Shown here in pieces: positions 7,773-16,301 of a DNA stretch of 32,408 nt (the stretch's first letter is position 1; the number at the start of each line of letters is the position of its first letter). The notes beneath the pieces are model-generated. The model was not told the origin of the DNA, searched no databases, and saw nothing but the letters and a program-made list of their open reading frames with translations. Origin of the DNA: a virus; IMG/VR virus record IMGVR_UViG_3300042466_000453, positions 1-32,408 of that record; one strand, 5' to 3'. The position numbers and the translations under genes were made by a program.

Positions 7773-9050
7773 TTAGCGTTTAAAAATATTCTGAGGTCTA
7801 GCTATTTTTCTAGGTCTTTGATCATCTTCATCCTGGTAAGTAGAACTTTGTTTACGGCTCTGCTCAGTCTTGAGTTGGCGTACGGTTTGTTCTACTGCTT
7901 GGTTCTTTCCTTGCTTTACTAGGTTCTGACGATATTCATCAGGGTTAGAAAGTAACCAAAGAGCTTCTGCAATAAGTGGGTAGTCAGGTTCAACAAACTG
8001 GTACTTCTCTAAAAGATGACCGAGTAAGTTGGTTGGACGACCACTGATGGATGGATACTGAGGTTGTACAAGACCACTATAAAGTTGTGCTTGGGTTTTC
8101 TTGTCAAGTTTTAGACCGTTGATCTCTGCCGGACGAAGGGCTTCAAACACATTCTGCATATAAGCCTGTGCAGCTTGTTCCTGCTGCTGCTTTCTAGCTT
8201 CCTGTTCTACCAGCTGAGATTGCACGATTTCTTCCTGCATCTGATCCAACTTTGGTTTGAACTGCTTAGCTTTCTTTTCTAGCACTCCAAGGTCTTTCCA
8301 GGTATTTACTTCTTCTTCAATCTCCTCTTCTGTACCAAAACCGGTAGCACTGAGGTAAGATCTTACAATACCTTCTTGGTCTCCTTCGTCAGCAGGGTTC
8401 AAAGAACGAACCTGCTCAACCTGAGCCAGAGCTTGGAACAAACCTTTAAGGTCTTGTCCACCATCCATTACATACTTAGCTGCATATTGCAACTCATCAG
8501 GTAATGACTCAAAGAACTCTTTTGGAGTCTTGGCTGCTACTTCTTGCTTGAGGTTATCAACGTTAGCTTGCCAGAGCTCCTCTATATCTTTCTCTCCAAG
8601 ACCACCAAGGTAGTCATCAAGAGATTGTTTACTTTCGTCAAAGTCATCAAAGGCAAACATTTCCTTTGACTCTATGCGTTTTTTTAGAAACTCTACTAGA
8701 CCAGACTTTTCTGTACGAGGACGACCACCTTTGGTCTTCTTTTCCTCATCTTCTGTTTCCTCTTTACCTAGCTCGTCAAATACGTTACCAGATGTTTCAC
8801 GGGAAACTAGGGGTTCTGTGTCCTTTTTATCTTCTCCTGCAGGCTCATCTTTGTTTTCTTCTTCATCGTCTTTATCAATGAAGCTGAGATCTACAGCTTT
8901 TGCAGAAAAGATGTTAGGTTTTGTTTCTGCTTTCTTGGTATCAGCAGCTGTTGGGGTTACGATACTATCTGCACCGGGGGCTCCAAGCCAGCTGTCTATG
9001 TCAAGATCTACTTGCTGTACAGAAGTCTGTACATTGTTCTGATTTTCCAT
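7773..9050 (-). CDS. Capsid scaffolding protein
   Basis: 425 residues, strongly acidic. The N-terminal ~110 residues are disordered and Asp/Glu/Lys-rich (DKDDEEENKDEPAGEDKKDTE), with a basic GGRPRTEKSG patch near 110-120. The centre is helical with a coiled coil (LDQMQEEIVQSQLVEQEARKQQQEQAAQ, about 275-300). The basic C-terminus (RPRKIARPQNIFKR) is typical of scaffolds that contact the capsid. It sits between portal and major capsid, the usual place. No Ser-His protease motif is seen, so I call scaffold rather than protease. The start follows an 'aaaaaaccaatataacct' leader. Confidence 0.7.
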   Translation of the reverse strand: MENQNNVQTSVQQVDLDIDSWLGAPGADSIVTPTAADTKKAETKPNIFSAKAVDLSFIDKDDEEENKDEPAGEDKKDTEPLVSRETSGNVFDELGKEETEDEEKKTKGGRPRTEKSGLVEFLKKRIESKEMFAFDDFDESKQSLDDYLGGLGEKDIEELWQANVDNLKQEVAAKTPKEFFESLPDELQYAAKYVMDGGQDLKGLFQALAQVEQVRSLNPADEGDQEGIVRSYLSATGFGTEEEIEEEVNTWKDLGVLEKKAKQFKPKLDQMQEEIVQSQLVEQEARKQQQEQAAQAYMQNVFEALRPAEINGLKLDKKTQAQLYSGLVQPQYPSISGRPTNLLGHLLEKYQFVEPDYPLIAEALWLLSNPDEYRQNLVKQGKNQAVEQTVRQLKTEQSRKQSSTYQDEDDQRPRKIARPQNIFKR

Positions 9051-9076
9051 AGGTTATATTGGTTTTTTATGGTGTA

Positions 9077-9164
9077 CTTCTACAATAAAAATATACGACT
9101 TTAAACCCTAAAAATTTACTTTGTAGAGCTGAAGGGTACCTGAAGTATGGATAATAGAGCTATA
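9077..9164 (-). promoter_or_regulatory. Promoter region upstream of the scaffold/capsid genes
   Basis: The 134-nt gap between the portal and scaffold genes holds, on the minus strand, TATAGCTCTATTATCCATA (9146-9164), then AGTAAATTT-nn-AGGGTTTAAA, then GTATATTTTTATTGTAGAAG. The second and third parts recur before the gene starting at 19587. The 19-mer recurs exactly at 30254-30272 on the plus strand. This supports a dedicated promoter for the capsid genes. Confidence 0.5.
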
Positions 9165-9184
9165 GTTCTCTACTAACCCAAAGT

Positions 9185-11929
9185 TTAGTTTGACTTTTTA
9201 CCAGGTTTGTCGTACTTATTTTTGTTTTCCCTGGCAATCTGGAGTTGTTTATCAGCTATATCTTTCTGAGCCTGAAGCCTTTCACGCTCAATCTGAAGCT
9301 TAGCACTGCCTTGTTCTTTCTGAGTAAGTGTCTGCTCACGCTTTAGGTTCATCTGATCTTGATAACGTTGTTCATTACGTATTCCTTCAAGAGCATCTTG
9401 AAAATCTGACTGCTGGTTCTGATTGATATCCTGCATAGCTCCATAGCCAGCAGCACGTATCTCAGCTACCGTAATATCTTTTTGGATCATCTTATCATCT
9501 CTATCAGATTGTGCCTGCAGTTCCATAGCCCTTTGTTTTTCTTGGGCCGCCAGCATTTCCTGCTGCATTTGCTGTTGCTGTTGCATCTCAGACTGCTTCT
9601 GTGCCATAGATTTTTCTTCAGCAGACTTAAGAACACCGGTAAGTTCAGCTATAGACTCAGACTTAATTACATTACCCAGGTCATAGATAGATGCACCAGT
9701 TGTGTTGTTGTTAATAGCCAGCTGTTTAAGCTGCTCCATAATGGCACGAGAGTTGGTCTTTGTAGTACAGAAGATATTCAGATCTCTTAATAGAAGATCT
9801 GTACCATTCATCTCAAAGTTTACTTTTTCATCTTTAGAAGTGATATAGGTAAGTCTTACACTAGGTTTCTTAGAATGGTAGTATTGAGCCAAGTCAGTTC
9901 TCATTTGGTGAACTCTTGGCATCAGGTTATCAGAGTGCTGAATAAAATACTGCTCAGTCTGTGCATAGCTGGCACTCATAGCCTGTTCTATACCAGTAGC
10001 AGTTTGCTGCTGAGCAATCTGCTGACCCATGCGTTGTGGGTTAAGACCAATAACCTCAAAGGCCTGGTTCTTAAAATACTGGGCAAGATTAATACGAGAA
10101 AGCAAACGGTTGGTCTGCTCAAGATTTAGCACCTGGTAGTGCTGGAAATTCAGAGCATTCTCTGTATTTGTAATAGTTGTATCCAGCGGTAGCATCTGGA
10201 AGTTCTTCATGGCCACATAGGCTTTGGCCAGATTATTTTTACCCCAGTCTTCTCCCAAAGAGTGACGAGGTAAAGAGTTCTGGTCCAATAGAATAACCGT
10301 ACCTAGCTCATCTACAAGGATGTCAGCTATTTGGTTATTTACAATGTTATAACCTATCTGGTATGGCTTCATGAGATCAACCAGTGAAATACTGCGGGTG
10401 TTACGATCACCAAATACAGAACCTTCCACAGGAAGTTTGCAACCATAAAGAGTAGAATCTCCTTTAAACTGGAATGGAATCCGACCAGGCTTACCCCCAT
10501 TCAAACCTAAATAGATAGGATTGATACCACCAGGGTTATTTTGACCCCAGAAAGCAGGACGGTTAGGTCCAATCTTGATACCACCCCAGGTCTCGTTGAT
10601 CCAGATCCAGTCAATATGTTCACCAAAGATTAAGTTATCCTTGGACTTTTGTTTGTATATAACAGTGTTGTACTCAGGTTTGTCTGTTATCTTATAGGTT
10701 TCGTCTACAATGTCTTGTATAATCTCACCTTCTTCAGTAATCTTGGTAAGATGTCCTACTTTTCTCTGACTCTTCCAGTAGATTGAAGAAACCCTGAGCA
10801 TATGACTTTTACCAAAGTCAATAGTATCTTCTGAGTCAGACATGATCCATTCAACAATATCTCCCGTACCAAATTGTGAGTCATACACAGAAGTAAACTG
10901 GCGGTAGGCCAAAGATGGCATTTGAGTATTCCACTCGTGAGAACGAGTAGGATCGTAATATGTACCATCGTTCTGGTATCCTTCAATAGGATAGCCGGCT
11001 GAACGTACAGGGTAGATAGCTTCCAAAGCTTCTAACTGATCCTGCGTCATCATCCATCCGTACTTGTCAATCACATCTGATACACTCATCAGATCCATTT
11101 TACCCACCCAGTTACCCTGGCTGATATAACGGACATCTGGTGATTTATGATAGAAAGTAAGCAGCGGATTCCAAAGCTCTACCTCATAATCATCTTCCAT
11201 CATACGAAAATGCCAGAACTCTCGGTCTGTAATTAGCATATCACGAAAAGCACGCTCTTCTAGTTCTTGCATCTTAAACCTTTCCTCATCTACACTCATC
11301 TGGTGGGTAGCCCACTCTTCAATCATAGAACGGTAGTCTTTACGGAAGAAGCCTTCTATTTCCGGAAGCTTCTGCAAATTTTCAGGAGCAATGGCTTTTT
11401 GCATTTCTTCAGAGTCTAGCTCTATACCCATGTTCATCATCTGCATCATGACCCTGCGTTCAGCATCCTGAAGCAGTACATTTTCTACCATAGATCTTTT
11501 TTCCTCCATCATTTCGTTGTAGGAAATATCATCTACGGCCTTGAACATAATACGAGAGCTACGCTTAGAAAACTCGTTTGCGAGTACGTTAATTACGTTA
11601 GGAATAATAGGATAGAACTTAAGCTCTAAAGCAGACTGATCTTCTTTAGTAAGAGTATCTATCAGATCCGCCATCTCGTTGTCTTCTTCTACAATGTAGT
11701 CTGCCTTATCTATAATGCCTTTGGCAAGCTTGTAGTTCTTCATCAGCCTACGAGCATTACGCCTAACCTGCTTCATACCCTGCCACTCTAACCAGTCAAG
11801 GTTCCAGGCTCTCCATTCCTCATCCTTTTCCTTCTCAGAAAGAAACTGAATAGGTTGGGTTAGAGTACCCATCTTGTTATAGTCGGCCTTTTTACCAGCC
11901 TTTAGGTCTAGAGCGTTATATATCTGCAT
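9185..11929 (-). CDS. Portal protein
   Basis: 914 residues, long for a portal but usual in large Bacteroidota phages with C-terminal extensions. The N-terminal half has a helical arm (WQGMKQVRRNARRLMKNYKLAKGIIDKADYIVEEDNEMADLI), then PNVINVLANEFSKRS and a DDYEVELWNPLLTFYHKSPDVRYIS segment typical of portal wing/clip regions. From about 770 to the end it is a Gln/Glu/Lys-rich coiled coil (SEMQQQQQMQQEMLAAQ, LQIERERLQAQKDIADKQ), likely pointing into the capsid. It directly follows TerL and a small gene in the operon. Confidence 0.85.
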   Translation of the reverse strand: MQIYNALDLKAGKKADYNKMGTLTQPIQFLSEKEKDEEWRAWNLDWLEWQGMKQVRRNARRLMKNYKLAKGIIDKADYIVEEDNEMADLIDTLTKEDQSALELKFYPIIPNVINVLANEFSKRSSRIMFKAVDDISYNEMMEEKRSMVENVLLQDAERRVMMQMMNMGIELDSEEMQKAIAPENLQKLPEIEGFFRKDYRSMIEEWATHQMSVDEERFKMQELEERAFRDMLITDREFWHFRMMEDDYEVELWNPLLTFYHKSPDVRYISQGNWVGKMDLMSVSDVIDKYGWMMTQDQLEALEAIYPVRSAGYPIEGYQNDGTYYDPTRSHEWNTQMPSLAYRQFTSVYDSQFGTGDIVEWIMSDSEDTIDFGKSHMLRVSSIYWKSQRKVGHLTKITEEGEIIQDIVDETYKITDKPEYNTVIYKQKSKDNLIFGEHIDWIWINETWGGIKIGPNRPAFWGQNNPGGINPIYLGLNGGKPGRIPFQFKGDSTLYGCKLPVEGSVFGDRNTRSISLVDLMKPYQIGYNIVNNQIADILVDELGTVILLDQNSLPRHSLGEDWGKNNLAKAYVAMKNFQMLPLDTTITNTENALNFQHYQVLNLEQTNRLLSRINLAQYFKNQAFEVIGLNPQRMGQQIAQQQTATGIEQAMSASYAQTEQYFIQHSDNLMPRVHQMRTDLAQYYHSKKPSVRLTYITSKDEKVNFEMNGTDLLLRDLNIFCTTKTNSRAIMEQLKQLAINNNTTGASIYDLGNVIKSESIAELTGVLKSAEEKSMAQKQSEMQQQQQMQQEMLAAQEKQRAMELQAQSDRDDKMIQKDITVAEIRAAGYGAMQDINQNQQSDFQDALEGIRNEQRYQDQMNLKREQTLTQKEQGSAKLQIERERLQAQKDIADKQLQIARENKNKYDKPGKKSN

Positions 11930-11934
11930 GATAA

Positions 11935-12234
11935 TTAATTATTTAGGTCGGGTTCAACCTCGGTATTTGTAGTAAAAAAGGAATTAGCCGGTACTACAGT
12001 AGTAGTTCCAGTTCCACCAGTCCAGGTAATTGTTCCACTGCTAATACCTGTTCCATAAGGTTGAATTGGAACAGTCCAAGGTGTTGTAGTACCAGGATTA
12101 AATGTGGACGGAGTAACTTCCTCCTCTTCCTCCTCCTTTAAAAGAACTAAAGCCTCCTCTAAACTGAGTGAGCTTTCCTTTATCAGACGGGAAAGAATAG
12201 TTACTTTCTGTGCATGTAGTGGGGTGTTTTCCAT
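11935..12234 (-). CDS. Small protein between TerL and portal
   Basis: 99 residues. The N-terminal ~40 residues are helical (KVTILSRLIKESSLSLEEALVLLKEEEEEEV). The remainder is Gly/Thr/Pro-rich and probably extended (PGTTTPWTVPIQPYGTGISSGTITWTGGTGTTTVV). The poly-Glu run at residues ~34-39 is notable. It overlaps the TerL stop as TAATG and lies 5 nt before the portal gene, so it is co-translated with packaging genes. Function unknown; a packaging or head accessory role is inferred. Confidence 0.6.
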   Translation of the reverse strand: MENTPLHAQKVTILSRLIKESSLSLEEALVLLKEEEEEEVTPSTFNPGTTTPWTVPIQPYGTGISSGTITWTGGTGTTTVVPANSFFTTNTEVEPDLNN

Positions 12235-14453
12235 TATTTTAGGTTTTTAAAGGGTGATCTGGGTGGTCTCATACCTGCAGAACTCCCTCTGGAAGAACCC
12301 ATATGTCTAAAAGGTCCCCAATTTAATTTACTAAATTTCTGGGAGTTATCCAACTTTTGATCCGTAACTTCTACACGTTTAGCTAAACCTCTATTAGCTT
12401 GCTGTACTTTTGCAAAGGCCACTAAGGCACAAAAAGATACCAAACGGTCCACGTTGACCCCCTCTTGGTAAGCTTGCATCTCTTTTAAAAGCATGACATC
12501 CGGAATTCTTTCTACCCCGTAGATGGTCTTTACAATCTCTCCATCTGCCTTGGTTTCATGATCCAGCTCTTCTTTGAGGAACTCTATCCCGTAAGAGAGC
12601 AGGTTGCCCTTAAAGATGGTCCCTACGTTCTTCCATCCGTATTCTTGGAACACGTTCCGGTTGGCACCCAGGTCTTTTAAAAACAGGATCATGTCTTTTG
12701 GTACAAGGTATCGTTGCTTCTTGCGGCTGATCATGTACTGAATAAACAGGGCCACGTTGTTTTCCACCACGGTCCAGGCGTTGTACCACTCTATGATAAG
12801 CTCTAGGCGTTCATGGGTTTTGTTTAGGTCATCAAACCTACCGCACCAGCTGGCTACAATTCTATCACGTTCTATGGTATTGGTTACCTTTCCGTTACCC
12901 TCGTCTTTAATTACTTCTACAGGATTCTTGTACACGTATATGGCACAAAGAGATTCAGAAGTTGTGGTCTTACCCTCTCCTACTGGATCCACAGAAGCAT
13001 AATACATTCCAAAAGCAGGATCCTTTTGTGGTCTTTCGTACACACAAAGTACCCCCTCTTTATCTTCAGTCTTCTTAGAGATAGGAAATTCCATGATAGG
13101 AATCTTCCTAGATTGTTTATCTATAATCTTTCCCTCTGCGTTTCTGGATAGTTCTAAATATTCTACTGGGTATTCTTTATCCTGAATACGCTGCATTTGT
13201 TTAGACACAAGATGCGGAGGAAAAATAGATTCTTTTCTGGTAGCAAAAGCTTCTTCTATATTTGTTGGCTTCTGTGATATACGAAGCTGGTACTGTTCTG
13301 GTGTAAGGTCACGCTTCCAACGAATACGTTCTTCTACAATGGCTTCTAAAGCTTCTTCTACTTTAGAGTTACCAAACTCATCTATATATGGAGGCATGCT
13401 CCATTGTTCTGGTATAAAAAGACCAGTCGTGCCGATAGTGCCGTTCTTATCTATGAGATTAGAGGGTACAGCATAAATATCATTAGCTTCCGGTTGCAAT
13501 ATCATTAACTTCAAAGGTTCACACTGATCAAGGTCACCAACAGATCCTGCTGCTATAAACATACCGGTAGTTATCATACCACTCTGCATAGCAGGTCGCA
13601 TGTACTCATAAGTCAGGTGCATCTTAGGAGCAATACCAGCTTCCTCGTGAAAGAAATAAGTACAGGGACCACCGACACCATTAGTAGGATCTTTCTCAAA
13701 TGAAGTACCAGTAATGATACTCTTGTTTCCTTTATGGGTATCACGACCGCTAATACGTACCTTAATACGCTGCTGCCAGGAAAATACTTTATCAGGATCA
13801 CTAGGTCTGTACCAGGCAGTATGTTCGTTTAAAAAAGTTCTGTACTCAGTAAGCATACGCCAGGTACCTTTCTCTGAAATATAGTCTTTAAGACTGGCAC
13901 CTATCTTTAATACCGCACCATCTTCAAACCAATACATGTTAATCAGCTTAGCTGCATGAAAATATGATGAGGCTATCTGACGTTTCTTTAAGATAGCAGA
14001 ATGTCTGTAGTGTAGTTCAGCTAATTGCTCGTAAAGAGCCATGTGATACTGGGCATCTCTTACTTTAGCAAAGTCAAACCGTTTTTCTTCTTTGTCATAG
14101 ATAGGAAGAAAGTTTAGCCACATGTAGTAGTCCCGACTGATATACCATACATTAAGTCCGTTTTTGACAATAATGCCTGACTTACACTTCATTTTCTGGT
14201 CATCCCAGTAGTTAATAAAGTCTTTAGTCTTTACAGGAGCAGCACAGTAATATCCGTCTTTCTGAAACTTTTTAGCTTCAGCGTTAAAGATCCGACTGGT
14301 TTCATCAAACTCATATCTTCCCGGTTCTTTAAAACAGGATAATACAAAGTCCCTGAACTCTTCTCTTGAATAAAAAGTAGTTACTGTCCAGTGATCTTTA
14401 TCAAAGGTTGGTATTTCTATATAGTGGTTACTTTTCACGAAATAGTTTTGCAA
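12234..14453 (-). CDS. terL: Terminase large subunit
   Basis: 739 residues. The ATPase half has a deviant Walker A around residues 155-163 (LKKRQIASSYF; no GK[ST], but a Lys before RQ as in many phage terminases) and a Walker B at about 265-273 (TYFFHEEAG). The nuclease half has the RNase H-like pattern: Asp near 489 (YYASVDPVGEGK), a second acidic site near 564 (VVENNVALF) and a late Asp in IPDVMLLKEM. It packages DNA through the portal. It follows a small gene with a 26-nt overlap and is followed by the portal operon. Confidence 0.9.
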   Translation of the reverse strand: MQNYFVKSNHYIEIPTFDKDHWTVTTFYSREEFRDFVLSCFKEPGRYEFDETSRIFNAEAKKFQKDGYYCAAPVKTKDFINYWDDQKMKCKSGIIVKNGLNVWYISRDYYMWLNFLPIYDKEEKRFDFAKVRDAQYHMALYEQLAELHYRHSAILKKRQIASSYFHAAKLINMYWFEDGAVLKIGASLKDYISEKGTWRMLTEYRTFLNEHTAWYRPSDPDKVFSWQQRIKVRISGRDTHKGNKSIITGTSFEKDPTNGVGGPCTYFFHEEAGIAPKMHLTYEYMRPAMQSGMITTGMFIAAGSVGDLDQCEPLKLMILQPEANDIYAVPSNLIDKNGTIGTTGLFIPEQWSMPPYIDEFGNSKVEEALEAIVEERIRWKRDLTPEQYQLRISQKPTNIEEAFATRKESIFPPHLVSKQMQRIQDKEYPVEYLELSRNAEGKIIDKQSRKIPIMEFPISKKTEDKEGVLCVYERPQKDPAFGMYYASVDPVGEGKTTTSESLCAIYVYKNPVEVIKDEGNGKVTNTIERDRIVASWCGRFDDLNKTHERLELIIEWYNAWTVVENNVALFIQYMISRKKQRYLVPKDMILFLKDLGANRNVFQEYGWKNVGTIFKGNLLSYGIEFLKEELDHETKADGEIVKTIYGVERIPDVMLLKEMQAYQEGVNVDRLVSFCALVAFAKVQQANRGLAKRVEVTDQKLDNSQKFSKLNWGPFRHMGSSRGSSAGMRPPRSPFKNLK

Positions 14454-14640
14454 TCTTCTTTACATCACCACCTGTCTTTTGCAATAACTCTAAGAGTGTA
14501 TCAATTGACTTACTGCGTAATACACCGGGAACATTTTGATTACTCCAGTATGCGTTGTACTGGTCACGAGGAATAGCTGCCCAAGTTTTGGTAAACGTGT
14601 TAAAATGAAACACGTAATCATAAAGTATACTTTCTTCCAT
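14428..14640 (-). CDS. Small conserved protein upstream of TerL
   Basis: 70 residues: MEESILYDYVFHFNTFTKTWAAIP, then a helical part (SIDTLLELLQKTGGDVKKIAKLFREK). A YDYVFHFNPF-type small protein of this kind accompanies accessory or packaging genes in many Bacteroidota phages; that is from memory. The 26-nt overlap with TerL suggests coupling. It could be a small terminase partner, but no HTH typical of TerS is evident, so function is left open. Confidence 0.65.
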   Translation of the reverse strand: MEESILYDYVFHFNTFTKTWAAIPRDQYNAYWSNQNVPGVLRSKSIDTLLELLQKTGGDVKKIAKLFREK

Positions 14641-14657
14641 AGAATATAAGTTTATAG

Positions 14658-14728
14658 TTGCGGGGCTTAGAGTCGAACTAAGATTTCTGGGTTATGAGCC
14701 CAGTGTGCTACCATTACACCACCCCACA
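14658..14728 (-). tRNA. tRNA-Met (CAU)
   Basis: A full cloverleaf on the minus strand. Acceptor TGTGGGG/CCCCGCA, D-arm GTG/CAC, anticodon stem CTGGG/CCCAG with loop CTCATAA (anticodon CAT), T-arm CTTAG/CTAAG with loop TTCGACT, discriminator A; CCA is not encoded. The three G-C pairs next to the anticodon loop are an initiator hallmark. The paired U1-A72 and T11-A24 point to an elongator. It could also be an Ile2 tRNA if its C34 is modified to lysidine. It lies just upstream of the packaging genes. Confidence 0.9.
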
Positions 14729-14741
14729 ATATGTTATCAAG

Positions 14742-14898
14742 CTGTAAGGAGAGGAGTCGAACCTCTACGTGGTCTTTAGGAACAGAACAGGATTGATGGT
14801 CAACCTCCACCGAGGACACCCCGATTGTATTCTGTCTTTATCAGATCTTCCACACCCCCGAGACAAGAGGGCACGTCTGCCGGTTTCGTCACCTTACA
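14742..14898 (-). tRNA. Aberrant leucine-type (class II) tRNA-like gene, anticodon GUC, 62-nt insertion in the variable arm
   Basis: On the minus strand TGTAAGG pairs perfectly with CCTTACA 150 nt away. Between them are a TG spacer, a Leu-like D-arm (ACG-AAACCGGCAGA-CGT), an anticodon arm CCCTC-TTGTCTC-GGGGG, a variable stem TGTGG/CCACG and a perfect T-arm AGAGG-TTCGACT-CCTCT. Discriminator is G; no CCA. The anticodon GTC would be Asp, which does not fit a class II body, and position 37 is a pyrimidine. The variable arm is about 85 nt. It contains a direct repeat TAAAGAC bounding 62 extra nt, which can fold (ACAGAA/TTCTGT, CCTC-GGTG-GAGG). It may be an inactivated tRNA, a spliced tRNA or a tRNA-like RNA with another role. 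Confidence 0.55.
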
Positions 14899-14930
14899 TT
14901 TTACACTTTTAGAGCTTTTTACTTTACACT

Positions 14931-15443
14931 TTATTGATCATAAGCTAGATTTTGTCCTCCTCTTACCTGACTTTGTTGTTCTTCTTCAAGGTCACGGAGT
15001 GTACCCTTAAACGACTGACGTATAGCCTCAAACTTGGCAGCAGCGTTGACCAAAGCTGTAATGTTTCCATCGCGGCCATGTTCGATGTCCGTGGTTTCCA
15101 TATACTTTGCAAGCCGGTCAAGCATTGCTTTAATACCCATGTAAGCCCGGTACGTTGGAGTTTCGTAAAGCTTACGGCATAGCTTAAGACCGTTGACAAC
15201 AAGGTCATCATCAGCAGAAAAGTCAGCGTCAACTTCTGCCAGAATAAGTTCTTCTTTATCTTGTTCTGGTACATCAAAAAATGGGTTTAAGTCTGGGTTG
15301 GGACAGGTCATGTAAAACAAGTAGGTGTATATACGAGGAGCTTCATCACCATATTCATCCATTATGTCCTTTAAAAACTTTAGGGTATAGCAGTGTTCAC
15401 TGGGAACTACTTTACCATTTTGTATGTCAAATAATCTTATCAT
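14931..15443 (-). CDS. Conserved phage protein, unknown function
   Basis: 170 residues from the ATG at 15443: MIRLFDIQNGKVVPSEHCYTLKFLKDIMDEYGDE, then YLFYMTCPNPDLNPFFDVPE, and a helical Gln/Glu-rich C-terminus (TLRDLEEEQQSQVRGGQ). The ATG overlaps the upstream stop as ATGA, which supports this start over an in-frame one at 15500. The 'YMTCPNPDLNPFFDV' segment is a strongly conserved phage signature as far as I recall, without an assigned function. Confidence 0.7.
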   Translation of the reverse strand: MIRLFDIQNGKVVPSEHCYTLKFLKDIMDEYGDEAPRIYTYLFYMTCPNPDLNPFFDVPEQDKEELILAEVDADFSADDDLVVNGLKLCRKLYETPTYRAYMGIKAMLDRLAKYMETTDIEHGRDGNITALVNAAAKFEAIRQSFKGTLRDLEEEQQSQVRGGQNLAYDQ

Positions 15444-15631
15444 GTTCTTCCAAATGTTATGTTCTTTTTTGCCCTGATATCCTTGTGTGTAAACTGCCAA
15501 AACTCACCGGTCTCGTTTATGATCACTGTATAAATAGTGTCAGTCTCATGACCATAGTCGGTCACCAACCATATAATGCCGTCTCCTTTTGGAGTAGTTA
15601 CATCTAGCCTATTGGCTGGTTCATAAATCAT
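15440..15631 (-). CDS. Small beta-rich protein
   Basis: 63 residues: ANRLDVTTPKGDGIIWLVTDYGHETDTIYTVIINETGEFWQFTHKDIRAKKNITFGRT. The alternating pattern predicts a small beta-barrel. It overlaps the upstream gene by 11 nt and the downstream gene by ATGA, so it is part of one tightly coupled operon. Function unknown. Confidence 0.65.
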   Translation of the reverse strand: MIYEPANRLDVTTPKGDGIIWLVTDYGHETDTIYTVIINETGEFWQFTHKDIRAKKNITFGRT

Positions 15632-16301
15632 GTTCTTCGTATTCTACTTTTGCAGTTTCATCCCTTAGGCAGAGCTTTTTATATAATTCTTTATCAGTGC
15701 TCCACTCTGTACCAGTCCACCACTCAAACCCATAGAAGTCTGACTTATACAAACAACACTGTTCGTATCCGCCAAGGATGTATACATGTTTGCATCCTAA
15801 AGCTTTTGCAGTCTCGCACTCATAAAGCTGTGCTACTTTACCCAGAGAAAGACTGGGCTCTGCATAATCCCATACGAACTGTGTTGCTACTAAAGCATCC
15901 TCATATTGTTCTATACATGAGTATCCAATGACTTTACCCATTACACTGTACTCAATCATGTAACCTGTAAAGAGTTGCTCCCAGGTAATTGTTCTTAGAA
16001 AACCATGATGAACTAAATAATTTTCGTACAGCTCACGATAAACAGGTTTGTCCTCAAACTTTTGGTACATAAAATCCACAAGCCTTGCTTTCTTTCTTGT
16101 AGTCTCGTGTGGCTTATAGTCACTAAGATTTATTCTTACAGATCTGAGATTATACCATGCATCTTCCCAGGGTATCCAGCCATTAGATAATGCTTCAGAA
16201 GGACTTTCTCCTTCTTCTAAAACACCATGTGGCTGAGAGTAAATAAAATCCTGGTCAGATACTTTACCAAAACCATTGATATGATCAAAGATTACTTTCA
16301 C
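15621..16301 (-). CDS. Aminoacyl-tRNA-protein transferase-like protein (Ate/Bpt family)
   Basis: 226 residues, GTG start overlapping the upstream stop as TAGTG. Family pattern in order: GW (41-42), the 'RSVRINLSDYKPHETTRKKAR' equivalent of the R-transferase R-I..F.PS.SQ+R segment, RELYENYL, then FVWDYAEPSLSLGKVAQLYECETAKALGC (about 142-170), LGGYEQCCLYKSDFYG (176-191) and FEWWTGTEW. These match the C-terminal GNAT-like domain of Ate1/Bpt, enzymes that move Arg or Leu from tRNA to protein N-termini to create an N-degron. The family's N-terminal Cys cluster is absent. Which residue is transferred, and whether it is active, cannot be told. Two tRNA genes lie 0.7 kb downstream. Confidence 0.7.
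   Translation of the reverse strand: MKVIFDHINGFGKVSDQDFIYSQPHGVLEEGESPSEALSNGWIPWEDAWYNLRSVRINLSDYKPHETTRKKARLVDFMYQKFEDKPVYRELYENYLVHHGFLRTITWEQLFTGYMIEYSVMGKVIGYSCIEQYEDALVATQFVWDYAEPSLSLGKVAQLYECETAKALGCKHVYILGGYEQCCLYKSDFYGFEWWTGTEWSTDKELYKKLCLRDETAKVEYEEHDL

Noticed and set aside
8674-9042. 122-codon plus-strand frame antisense to the scaffold gene
   Set aside because: Its Ser/Phe-rich low-complexity composition is the reverse complement of the Glu/Lys-rich scaffold N-terminus.
12234-14453. Terminase judged inactive for lack of GK[ST]
   Set aside because: Many phage large terminases have a deviant Walker A with Lys before RQ; Walker B and nuclease acidic residues are intact.
14742-14898. 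Group I intron in the tRNA-like gene
   Set aside because: The extra sequence is about 62 nt, far below the size of a group I intron core, and lies in the variable arm, not the anticodon loop.
14963-15277. 104-codon minus-strand frame overlapping the conserved gene 14931-15443
   Set aside because: It is a frame-shifted shadow; the other frame carries the conserved MIRLFDIQNG... protein and an ATGA overlap.
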